Assembly: GCA_028290765.1 (NCBI GenBank)
Contig: JAQGJF010000518.1
Span: 1 to 10,601 of the forward strand
Length of the DNA stretch: 10,601 bases
Direction: 5' to 3'
From: Tardiphaga sp.
GTDB taxonomy: Bacteria; Pseudomonadota; Alphaproteobacteria; Rhizobiales; Xanthobacteraceae
The position numbers and the translations under genes were made by a program. This document shows positions 1-6,301 of this stretch, in pieces. Every line of letters starts with the position of its first letter. Position 1 is the first letter of the stretch. The notes beneath the pieces are model-generated. The model was not told the DNA's origin and ran no database searches. It saw only the letters and a list, made by a program, of their open reading frames with translations.

Positions 1-766
1 CGGCGTCATCGCTTATGTATTCATGGGCTGGTCACTGGCGGCCGCATTCGGCCTGCCGCTGGTGACGTTCATCGCCAGCCGCTACGGCTGGCGTGTGGCC
101 TATGACGGCATCGGCACGCTGGCCGTGCTCAGTTGTCTTTTGCTGGTGTGGCGCCTGCCGCGCGGATTGTTCGGGGTACCGGTGGACCTGAAGACCTGGA
201 CTGATCTCGCGGGCAACCGGCTGATCATCATGTTGCTTTTGATCACGACGTTGCAGATGGGCGGCCAGTTCGTCGTCTTCACCTTCATGGCGCCGCTGCT
301 CAAGCAGTTGACCGGGGCCGGTTCCGACACGGCCGGCCTGGTGTTCGCGGCCTACGGTGTATTCGGCATCGTTGGCCTTCTGATCGCCAGCCGCATTGTC
401 GATTCCTGGGGTGGTTACAAAACCTCGCTGTTGTTCACCGGGTTCCTGTTGGCCGGGACTGGCATCTGGGCGTTTGGCGCCGGCAGCCTGATCACGATGG
501 TCATCGGCGTCGTGGTCTGGGGCGTCGGCTTTTCCTCAACCAATTCGATGCAGCAGGTGCGGCTCGTGGTCGCCGCGCCGGCGCTCGCCACCGCATCGAT
601 CGCTTTGAATACGTCGGTGCTCTACATCGGCCAGGCGCTCGGCTCAGCGATTGGCGGAATGCTTTATGCCCGTGACCTGCCTTACGGCCCCGGATACGCA
701 TCGGTGAGTTTTGTTGCGCTGGCGATCATCGCGGTGATCGCGACCCGCAGGATGTCTTCATCCTGA
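1..766 (+). CDS. MFS transporter, 5'-truncated by the window edge
   Basis: This is the C-terminal part of a major facilitator superfamily permease of the AraJ-like drug/sugar efflux type; the first complete codon is at 2 and the frame is open to the left edge, so the true start lies outside. The ATG at 23 is internal, because the residues before it (GVIAYVF) already read as a membrane helix. About 254 residues are visible and contain roughly eight hydrophobic segments. The segment ending in SRYGWRVAYD followed by a hydrophobic run is typical of the end of the N-terminal six-helix half. A hydrophilic central loop follows (RLPRGLFGVPVDLKTW), then the C-terminal half with small-residue-rich helices (GVVVWGVGF, YIGQALGSAIGG). 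It should act in the inner membrane by proton-coupled efflux; the substrate cannot be told. It converges on the GrlR-family gene with a 16-bp gap and no clear terminator. Confidence 0.9.
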   Translation, partial: GVIAYVFMGWSLAAAFGLPLVTFIASRYGWRVAYDGIGTLAVLSCLLLVWRLPRGLFGVPVDLKTWTDLAGNRLIIMLLLITTLQMGGQFVVFTFMAPLLKQLTGAGSDTAGLVFAAYGVFGIVGLLIASRIVDSWGGYKTSLLFTGFLLAGTGIWAFGAGSLITMVIGVVVWGVGFSSTNSMQQVRLVVAAPALATASIALNTSVLYIGQALGSAIGGMLYARDLPYGPGYASVSFVALAIIAVIATRRMSSS

Positions 767-782
767 AAGAGCAGCCGGACTT

Positions 783-1109
783 CTAGTCCTCGATCAGCGC
801 AAGTACCGCCCGGAAGGCGACGCCGGGCAATTGCAGCGCGGAACCCTCGAAGTCGACCATGTCGCCACAGATGGCGCCTTTGAGGGTGAGGGTGATCCTG
901 TCGGTGCCGAACAGTGGCTTGAAATTGGGGTCGTCATTGTACCGCAGCGTCGAGACCTTCGCCGAGACTTTCTCGCCATCGCTGCTGTAGCTGCCGACGA
1001 ATGCAAAGGCAGAGTTGCCGCCGCGAAGCTTGCCGCCGATGGCATAGATCACGCCGCTCCCGGTGCCATGAACGGTATGGAAGTCGACCTTGTAAAGCCC
1101 CTCACGCAC
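783..1109 (-). CDS. GrlR-family regulatory protein, 108 aa
   Basis: This is a short protein resembling the GrlR family, first known as a negative regulator of the LEE type III secretion locus (it binds the activator GrlA) but also present in many rhizobia with no such locus. The start MREGLYKVDF, the Gly-rich stretch IYAIGGKLRGG, the VGSYSSDGEKVSAKV segment and a C-terminal LTLKGAICGDMVDFEG segment fit the alternating beta-strand pattern of the GrlR beta-barrel. No signal peptide or membrane segment is seen, so a cytoplasmic location is expected. The start codon is GTG (1107-1109), supported by a GGGGA Shine-Dalgarno at 1116-1120 six bases upstream. It lies 83 bp downstream of the hydrolase gene on the same strand and may be co-transcribed. 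No GrlA or secretion gene is in view, so its role here is unknown. The family call comes from pattern memory. Confidence 0.7.
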   Translation of the reverse strand: MREGLYKVDFHTVHGTGSGVIYAIGGKLRGGNSAFAFVGSYSSDGEKVSAKVSTLRYNDDPNFKPLFGTDRITLTLKGAICGDMVDFEGSALQLPGVAFRAVLALIED

Positions 1110-1192
1110 TTGTCGTCCCCAACGCTGCGATAGCGGTGACGTACACTCACAGGTGATTCCATCAAAGCGGATAACTGTACCGCCGGGCCGGA

Positions 1193-2458
1193 TTACGGGC
1201 GAGGGGCGGTCGCCGCCATCCTGGTCAGCGCCGGGGTTTCGGCCATCTTGACCAGAACTTCCTTCAGCGGCTTTTCGGTCCAGGCGTGGGTAACGTAGTC
1301 GCGGTGGGTAACGCCGTCCGGCGTAGCGACGAAGACCACGCTGCCCGGCTTGAGCGGGGCATCCATGTCGTCGGAGACCGCAATCCCCTTGTCCCTCAGC
1401 ATGCGGATCAGTTCGTCTTCATGCCGCCTGGTGGAGCGGGTATAGGAACTGACGAAGAAGGCGGAACGGTTGTTGGCGATCCAGGACGCGAACTTGTCGA
1501 GTTCGCCGTAGACTGCATCCAGCAGGAACACGCCGCGGACGCGGCTGCCGAGGCCGCCAACGTCCAGGCTGTAGGCGGTCGGCACGAAGCCGCCGCTGTA
1601 GCCGACAATCACCACCGGCATGTTCGCGAAGGCCTTGGCCGCGCCGGGATCGCCGGAGAGGCGGGCGAGGTGCTCAGCCGATTCCGCCATGAAGCGCTTG
1701 AACCCGCCGGGCTGCCAGAATTTGCCGGCGCTGGAATCCGCGGCATCGACCGCCAGCTGCGGCGCCAGCAGCACGGCGTTGACGCCGGACTCGGTGATCT
1801 GCTGCGGCACCAGCTGCCGGTCGCGCACATCGCGCTCCAGCGTCGCGCCGTTGCCATGGAAGAACACGACGATGACGCCGGGCTTGCGGACGTCGAACGT
1901 TTTCGGGACGTGGATCAGGACGCGGTTGTCGTTGAATGTCTCGTCCTGCCAGTAGACCCGGCCGCCGAGGCCACGATGGCCGCGGCGCTCGCCGCTGGAC
2001 ACGTTCAGGAACGGCTGCTCGGTGCGCGGATTGTTGCCGAGGTAGGGAAACGCGGAGGATTTCAGGCTGACCAGCGTGGTCTGGTCTTCGCGCAGCGCCG
2101 GCCTTTGATACGGGACCTGCGGCGCCAGCGACGCCACCTGGTATGTCGGCTCCGCCGTTGCAATGCGCTTGCGGCTGGGCTCGGCTGGGGCCTGACGCGG
2201 CACCGAACTGGTCTGGACGGCCTGGAAGCGCTCGTTGAAGCCGACGGCCGGATATCGATCGTCGAAAGAATCGCCGACGGCAGCGTTGGCAGCCAGCGCG
2301 GAAGCACTCGGCGAGCCGCCGCATTGAACGAGGGTACCGGCTAGCGGGATCAGCACACTGGCAATCGCGAGCAGGCGCCATCCGCGACGGCCCAGCCCCG
2401 GTGACGTGCCCGAGGGTTGGCCTGCCTGATCAGGTGTCAGAAACGTCCTTCCGACCAT
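1193..2458 (-). CDS. Exported alpha/beta hydrolase, 421 aa
   Basis: Taking the ATG at 2456-2458 gives 421 residues. Residues 24-46 are a basic then hydrophobic signal (RRGWRLLAIASVLIP) followed by LVQCGG and SASALA; a signal peptidase I cut near SALA/A fits better than a lipobox, since Q precedes Cys46. A disordered Pro/Ser linker runs to about 130. The hydrolase domain follows: strand VIVVFF then oxyanion motif HGNG (201-204), nucleophile elbow GYSGG with Ser288, a strand ending in Asp314 (FLLDAVYG) as likely acid, and His385 or His391 in THRDYVTH as the likely base. It therefore probably acts as a periplasmic or envelope serine esterase; the substrate is unknown. The frame stays open upstream to an ATG at 2699-2701, but that extension is less GC-biased at third positions, crosses an AT-rich palindromic region and lacks family-like sequence. 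The chosen start has only a weak GGGTGG site, so it remains uncertain. Confidence 0.78.
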   Translation of the reverse strand: MVGRTFLTPDQAGQPSGTSPGLGRRGWRLLAIASVLIPLAGTLVQCGGSPSASALAANAAVGDSFDDRYPAVGFNERFQAVQTSSVPRQAPAEPSRKRIATAEPTYQVASLAPQVPYQRPALREDQTTLVSLKSSAFPYLGNNPRTEQPFLNVSSGERRGHRGLGGRVYWQDETFNDNRVLIHVPKTFDVRKPGVIVVFFHGNGATLERDVRDRQLVPQQITESGVNAVLLAPQLAVDAADSSAGKFWQPGGFKRFMAESAEHLARLSGDPGAAKAFANMPVVIVGYSGGFVPTAYSLDVGGLGSRVRGVFLLDAVYGELDKFASWIANNRSAFFVSSYTRSTRRHEDELIRMLRDKGIAVSDDMDAPLKPGSVVFVATPDGVTHRDYVTHAWTEKPLKEVLVKMAETPALTRMAATAPRP

Positions 2459-2623
2459 CCACCCACTGCCCCAATGGCGCCGACGGACCGCGCGTGCGGC
2501 GATGTCAGCCCAGCTTCGGAAGTTTCCCCACTCCCAGCTGTCATCAAAAGCACGAAATCGTGTCCTGATTGTGAGTCGGGCGGGAGTTTCCGACCAGACC
2601 AAGGGATCACACGGGCGCTTTGA

Positions 2624-2637
2624 GGTATTAAAATACC
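2624..2637. promoter_or_regulatory. AT-rich inverted repeat, possible operator
   Basis: GGTATT-AA-AATACC is a perfect 6-bp-arm inverted repeat with a 2-bp centre. It lies in the divergent region between the hydrolase gene (minus) and the APC permease gene (plus), 10 bp from the second palindrome. The compact symmetry suits a dimeric repressor such as a GntR or TetR type, but no such regulator is encoded nearby. The AT-rich core may also overlap a promoter -10 region on either strand. Function is inferred from symmetry and position only. Confidence 0.35.
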
Positions 2638-2647
2638 AAAACGCGGT

Positions 2648-2661
2648 GTGATTTAAATCAC
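2648..2661. promoter_or_regulatory. Perfect 14-bp palindrome resembling a CRP/FNR-family site
   Basis: GTGATTTAAATCAC is perfectly self-complementary. With one flanking base on each side it reads TGTGA-N6-TCACT, one mismatch from the enterobacterial CRP consensus TGTGA-N6-TCACA; it keeps the GAT-N4-ATC core of FNR/FixK sites but with GTGAT instead of TTGAT half-sites. It sits 77 bp upstream of the APC permease start and about 190 bp upstream of the chosen hydrolase start, so it could act on either gene. The match is seen in the sequence; binding by a particular regulator is inference. Confidence 0.45.
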
Positions 2662-2668
2662 TGTTAAC
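2653..2668 (+). promoter_or_regulatory. CtrA-type site TTAA-N7-TTAAC
   Basis: TTAA-ATCACTG-TTAAC matches the alphaproteobacterial CtrA recognition sequence TTAA-N7-TTAA(C) exactly. It overlaps the right half of the CRP-like palindrome, so the two factors would compete if both are real. It lies 69 bp upstream of the APC permease ATG. TTAA repeats arise more easily in AT-rich intergenic DNA, so a chance match is possible. Confidence 0.4.
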
Positions 2669-2737
2669 GCTACTTGAATTGGCCACGGTCAGCCCGCACA
2701 ATCAAAGCTCAGCCGCGACGCCGAGATCTGGACGCCT

Positions 2738-4111
2738 ATGGCAGCATTCGAGACGGAAAGCACGGCGTCGCCCAGCCGGCTTCCCGGAGCAGGCTCGACC
2801 GTCTCGGTGATGGTGGCGACCGCGATCGTGGTCGCCGACATGGTCGGCGTCGGCGTCTTCACCAGCCTCGGCTTTCAGGTCAAGGACATCCCCTCGGGCT
2901 TTTCCATTTTGCTGCTCTGGGTGATCGGCGGCATCGTCGCGCTCTGCGGGGTGTTTTCGTACAGCGAACTCGGCGCCATGTTTCCGCGATCGAGCGGCGA
3001 ATATAATTTCCTGACCCGCGCCTATCACCCCGCATTCGGTTTCCTGGCGGGCTGGGTGTCGGCGACGGTCGGTTTCGCCGCACCTGTCGCGCTTGCCGCC
3101 ATGGCGTTCGGGCAATACGCCAAGGCGGTACTCCCGGGGGCGCCGCCGCTGCTGCTCGCGCTTGGCGTGGTCTGGCTGGTGTCAGTGGTGCAACTCGGCG
3201 GGGTCAGGCACTCCAGCACGTTTCAGCTGATCTCGACCACCTTGAAGGTCGTGCTGATCGTCGCTTTCCTGGTGGCGGGTTTCGTGGTCGGCACGCCGCA
3301 GCCGATTTCCTTTGCGCCATCCGCGGCCGATCTCGGCTACGTCGCCAGCGCGCCGTTCGCGATCGGCCTCGTCTTCGTGATGTACTCTTTTTCAGGATGG
3401 AATGCCGCGACCTACATCATCGGCGAGATGCGCACCCCGCAGCGGAGCCTGCCGCGCGCGCTGCTGACGGGAACGCTGATCGTGCTGGTGCTCTATGTCG
3501 CCTTGAACGCGATTTTTCTTCACACCGCGCCGATCGATAAACTGGCCGGGCAGCTCGATGTCGCCCGGATCTCGGGCAGTCATATTTTCGGCGAGCTCGG
3601 CGGGCGCATCGTCGCCGCCATGATCTGCATCGGGCTGGTGTCTTCCATCAGCGCGATGATGTGGATCGGCCCGCGCGTGATGATGACGATGGGCGAGGAT
3701 ATTCCGGTGTTGCGGGCGTTCGCGCGCCGGTCGACCAGCGGAGCGCCGGCCTATGCCATCCTGTTTCAGCTCGCAGTCGCCAGTCTGATGTTGCTGTCGG
3801 AAAGTTTCGAGGCGGTGCTCGATCTCATTCAGTTCAGCCTGCTGTTCTGTTCGTTCTTCACCGTGCTCGGCGTCATCAAGCTGCGCATCACACGGCCCGA
3901 TCTGCCGCGGCCTTACCGCGCCTGGGGATATCCGCTGACGCCGGTGGTTTTCCTGCTCGTGACACTGTTCATGATGTACTATCTTTTGACTGAGCGGCCA
4001 TTGCAGTCGTTTCTGGGTATTTTGATTATGATTTCGGGCCTTGCGATTTATGCCGTCTTCCGCAAGCGGCAGGATGGCAGCTCCGCCGCCGCATCTTTGG
4101 GCCGCGAATAA
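2738..4111 (+). CDS. APC-family amino-acid permease, 457 aa
   Basis: This is an inner-membrane transporter of the amino acid-polyamine-organocation superfamily, closest in style to LAT/CAT-type basic amino-acid or exchanger permeases. The first helix contains the unwound Gly motif GVGVF (37-41), the counterpart of the substrate-binding GxGIF motif. SYSELGAMFPRSSGEY (74-89) is the well-conserved helix 2 to loop signature, and FSGWNAATYIIGEMRTPQRSLPRAL (about 218-242) matches helix 6 and the following cytoplasmic loop. About twelve hydrophobic segments and a length of 457 suit a full-length member. The first 20 residues are hydrophilic and cytoplasmic. The ATG is preceded by only a weak GGA. 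It is transcribed divergently from the hydrolase, and its stop is followed after 2 bp by the next gene's ATG, so the two are probably translationally coupled. The substrate is not identifiable from sequence alone. Confidence 0.92.
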   Translation: MAAFETESTASPSRLPGAGSTVSVMVATAIVVADMVGVGVFTSLGFQVKDIPSGFSILLLWVIGGIVALCGVFSYSELGAMFPRSSGEYNFLTRAYHPAFGFLAGWVSATVGFAAPVALAAMAFGQYAKAVLPGAPPLLLALGVVWLVSVVQLGGVRHSSTFQLISTTLKVVLIVAFLVAGFVVGTPQPISFAPSAADLGYVASAPFAIGLVFVMYSFSGWNAATYIIGEMRTPQRSLPRALLTGTLIVLVLYVALNAIFLHTAPIDKLAGQLDVARISGSHIFGELGGRIVAAMICIGLVSSISAMMWIGPRVMMTMGEDIPVLRAFARRSTSGAPAYAILFQLAVASLMLLSESFEAVLDLIQFSLLFCSFFTVLGVIKLRITRPDLPRPYRAWGYPLTPVVFLLVTLFMMYYLLTERPLQSFLGILIMISGLAIYAVFRKRQDGSSAAASLGRE

Positions 4112-4113
4112 AA

Positions 4114-5382
4114 ATGTTTCAGCCCAAAATTCTTCAGTCTAAGATTTTTCAGCCCAGGATTTTTCAGGCCGGGATGTTTCAGCACGCGAAAATGGCCGCC
4201 GTCGCCTTGAGCCTGTTGCTGATGGCCGCGATGCCGGCACGCGGCGCCGACGCGGTCAGCGCGAACGATACGGCGCGCTTCCTGGCCGGAATGCCGCCGT
4301 CGGCGGAATCGCCGCTGACGGCGCTCACCAAGGATCCGTCCTGGCTGCGGCACGCCAAATTTTTCGACACCGCGTTCGGCCAGTTGGAGCAGGGCCAGCT
4401 GTCGAAGATCCGAACCTGGGCGGCGGCCAACCTCGCCGCGCCGCGGACGACGATGTTCTACATGTTCAGCGGTCCGGACTTTCTTTATGCGGACGCCTTC
4501 TATCCGAAGGCAACGACCTATGTGCTGAGCGCGCTCGAGCCGGTCGGCTCGATACCCGATCTGACGCGCCTGCCGCGCGGCGGCGCCGGGCAATCGCTTT
4601 ATTACGTCGAGCGGTCGCTGAGCACGATCCTCACCTTCAGCTTCTTCATCACTAAAATGATGAAGACGGATCTGCACGCCGGCCAGCTCAACGGCACCGC
4701 GCCGCTGCTGTATGTCTTCCTGGCGCGCTCGGGCAAGACCATCCGCAACGTCACGCTGGTCACGATCGACGACAAGGGTGCCGAGCTGCCGCAGACCACC
4801 GCCGGCAAGAACCTGACGCAGGGCGTCAAGATCACTTTCGCCGGCAGCGACGGCGTGGAAAAGACGCTGTATTATTTCTCGACCGATCTTTCCAACAGCG
4901 GCGTCAAGAACTCAGGCTTCTTGAAATTCTGCGAGACGCTGGCGCCCGGCAACAGCCTGATCAAGAGCGCATCCTATCTGCTGCATTCCGGTAATTTCAG
5001 CACCGTCCGCAATTTCCTGCTCGCCAACAGCGCCACCATGATCCAGGACGATTCCGGCGTTCCGCTGGCGAACTATAACCCGAAGGCCTGGCGGTTCTTT
5101 CCGTTCGGCCGCTATGCGGGGCCGATCGACAAGTTTCCCGGCACCTATCAGCCGAAATATGCCGAGCTGTTTCGCAACAGCCAGCCGATGGATTTCGGCA
5201 TCGGCTACCGCTGGCGCCCGCATGAATCGAACCTGCTGCTGGCCATCCGGGTGCCTCCCAGTGATTCAGGCAGCGCTGAGGCGAGTCCAATTGTCGAGGC
5301 GCCGCTGCCGCCGCGCCCCAAGCCGCCGCGTCCGCCGCGAGATGTCGGTGAGCCGCCGAGAGGTTTCCTGTGGTTCCGATGA
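4114..5382 (+). CDS. Exported protein of unknown function with tandem-repeat N-terminus, 422 aa
   Basis: I do not recognise this family. From the first ATG (4114) it has a 26-residue basic leader made of five pentapeptides (FQPKI, LQSKI, FQPRI, FQAGM, FQHAK), then a hydrophobic stretch AAVALSLLLMAAMPARGADA typical of a Sec signal peptide. Internal starts at 4174 (Met21) or 4192 (Met27) would give a conventional signal-peptide length. The mature part is soluble and mixed alpha/beta, with dense aromatic motifs (MFYMFSGPDFLYADAFYP, LYYFSTDLSN, WRFFPFGRYAGPI, FGIGYRWRP). It ends in a Pro-rich tail (PPLPPRPKPPRPPRD) and GFLWFR. Periplasmic or surface location is expected. No good Shine-Dalgarno precedes any of the three candidate starts; coupling to the permease stop 2 bp upstream favours 4114. 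The pairing suggests, but does not show, a role linked to that permease. Confidence 0.8.
   Translation: MFQPKILQSKIFQPRIFQAGMFQHAKMAAVALSLLLMAAMPARGADAVSANDTARFLAGMPPSAESPLTALTKDPSWLRHAKFFDTAFGQLEQGQLSKIRTWAAANLAAPRTTMFYMFSGPDFLYADAFYPKATTYVLSALEPVGSIPDLTRLPRGGAGQSLYYVERSLSTILTFSFFITKMMKTDLHAGQLNGTAPLLYVFLARSGKTIRNVTLVTIDDKGAELPQTTAGKNLTQGVKITFAGSDGVEKTLYYFSTDLSNSGVKNSGFLKFCETLAPGNSLIKSASYLLHSGNFSTVRNFLLANSATMIQDDSGVPLANYNPKAWRFFPFGRYAGPIDKFPGTYQPKYAELFRNSQPMDFGIGYRWRPHESNLLLAIRVPPSDSGSAEASPIVEAPLPPRPKPPRPPRDVGEPPRGFLWFR
4117..4191 (+). repeat. Five 15-bp imperfect tandem repeats at the start of a gene
   Basis: The five units start at 4117, 4132, 4147, 4162 and 4177. Their consensus is TTTCAGCCCARGATT; units 1 to 3 are closest and unit 5 has diverged most. 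Each unit begins TTCAG or CTTCAG and encodes a pentapeptide of the form F-Q-x-x-I. Because 15 is a multiple of three, gain or loss of a unit would change leader length without a frameshift. Unit 4 ends in ATG and the base after unit 5 begins another ATG, so candidate start codons are tied to the repeat period. Confidence 0.9.
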
Positions 5383-5403
5383 ATCAAGCTAGAGCGATTG
5401 CTG

Positions 5404-5571
5404 TCACCAGCGAACGCTTTGGCTCGGCTCGATGAACGCGGTGGTGGCGGGTACGTTCGGCGTGTCTGAGAAAAATCGGTAGGCCGTGACGATGAGGATG
5501 AGCAGGGCGAAAATGGCGATCAGATCAACCTGACGGGGGTCGTGGCCATGGTGGCTGATTCTCCAGCGCAT
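5404..5571 (-). CDS. Small single-span membrane protein, 55 aa
   Basis: Starting at the ATG 5569-5571 gives 55 residues: a basic, His-rich N-terminus (MRWRISHHGHDPRQ), one hydrophobic helix at about 16-34 (VDLIAIFALLILIVTAYRFF) and a short polar tail ending PSQSVRW. The basic side suggests N-in, C-out topology. This start is preferred over the ATG at 5590-5592 because the Shine-Dalgarno run GGGAGGGG lies between them (about 5578-5585) and can only serve the downstream codon. The gene is downstream of yidD on the same strand (148 bp gap) and converges on the repeat-leader gene with a 21-bp gap. No function is known to me. The hydrophobic design, strong ribosome site and neat fit between neighbours argue that it is real. 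Confidence 0.62.
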   Translation of the reverse strand: MRWRISHHGHDPRQVDLIAIFALLILIVTAYRFFSDTPNVPATTAFIEPSQSVRW

Positions 5572-5719
5572 TTGTTTTGCCCCTCCCAACATGCTTGTCT
5601 TGTTACGACAAACTTATCAGAACAATGCGGATGACGGGTCCCGGTTCCGATCGTGGCAGCAATGCGCCTTTCGCTTGGAAGCGGTGCAACAGAACGGACA
5701 TGCCGCGCCCAACGGCGAT

Positions 5720-6058
5720 CTAATTTTTGGGCCCGTTGACGCCGCGCCATCGCCCAAAGCGCCAGGGCAGATACCATCGCGCGCCGGGCGGCGCGGTCTG
5801 CGGTACGTTGTCGATGCCGGAGGTGCCCCAGGGCTGGCAGCGCGAAAGTCGCGCCAGCGTCATCCAGCCACCACCCCACAACCCGAAGCGCGCGATCGCC
5901 TCGTCGCCATAGACCGAACAGGTCGGCAGATGGCGGCAATTGTAGCCGACCAGCGGCGACAGCGTGTGCCGGTAAATCCAGATCGCGGCGCGCCCGAGAT
6001 TGCGCGGGAACCGCGCCAGCTTCTCGGCGCAATCCGGACACTGCAAAGAATGCTTCAT
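5720..6058 (-). CDS. yidD: Membrane protein insertion efficiency factor YidD, 112 aa
   Basis: YidD is a small amphipathic inner-membrane-associated protein that helps YidC/Sec-dependent insertion of membrane proteins. The family core is clear: an amphipathic helix AAIWIYRHTLSPLVG, then C-R-x-L-P-T-C-S-x-Y with DEAI, WGGGWMTLARLSRCQPWGTSGIDNVP, and a tail WYLPWRFGRWRG typical of rhizobial members. The length of 112 is slightly above that of the short enterobacterial forms. An N-terminal C-P-D-C pair (residues 7-10) adds to the cysteines of the core. Here yidD lies apart from rpmH-rnpA-yidC, which are not in view, and is next to the COG3904-like, IscU-like, folE and hisI block. The ribosome site is weak. 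An imperfect palindrome lies 37-55 bp upstream of the start. Confidence 0.93.
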   Translation of the reverse strand: MKHSLQCPDCAEKLARFPRNLGRAAIWIYRHTLSPLVGYNCRHLPTCSVYGDEAIARFGLWGGGWMTLARLSRCQPWGTSGIDNVPQTAPPGARWYLPWRFGRWRGVNGPKN

Positions 6059-6094
6059 GAGCGACTTGCCAAAAAGGTGGGCGTCATTCTGCCG

Positions 6095-6113
6095 GGTTCC
6101 GATGCATGGAACC
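6095..6113. repeat. Near-perfect palindrome upstream of yidD
   Basis: GGTTCC-G-ATGCAT-GGAACC is an 18-bp perfect palindrome interrupted by one extra G. It lies in the 243-bp divergent space between yidD (minus) and the COG3904-like gene (plus), closer to yidD. Symmetry and position suggest an operator or a cruciform/RNA hairpin; no T-run follows on either strand, so it is unlikely to be a terminator. I recognise no other strong signal in 6059-6301 and found no convincing -35/-10 pair. Confidence 0.4.
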
Positions 6114-6301
6114 GCCAGATATAGGCAAATGCGTCACACATCACGAAATATCGTACGCTTTCCGTGCACCTGCAGCAAAAGTTCTATGGACGGCTGGATG
6201 TTCTCAAAGTTACCCTTTTCATAACGCTTGTATGACAGGCTGGTACTATTGATTGGGGCCGCGACCACTGCTCGACTTTGGAGCGCGGAGAAGGAACCAT
6301 C

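Noticed and set aside
1286..2344. Long plus-strand open frame (352 codons) opposite the hydrolase
   Set aside because: It is antisense to a gene with clear alpha/beta hydrolase motifs; its translation is rich in Arg, Ala, Val and His with no recognisable domain, as expected of a GC-rich shadow.
1674..2381. Minus-strand open frame of 235 codons in another frame of the hydrolase
   Set aside because: The translation is dominated by Arg, Ala, Gly and Pro, typical of an out-of-frame reading, and overlaps the supported gene entirely.
783..2458. Type III secretion or virulence island suggested by the GrlR-like gene
   Set aside because: No secretion apparatus, effector, chaperone or mobility gene is present and the surroundings are core-like.
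4117..4191. CRISPR array
   Set aside because: The 15-bp units are directly adjacent without spacers and lie in an open frame.
6221..6250. Promoter for the COG3904-like gene (TTGTAT with TACTAT)
   Set aside because: The two hexamers are only 10 bp apart, too close for sigma-70.
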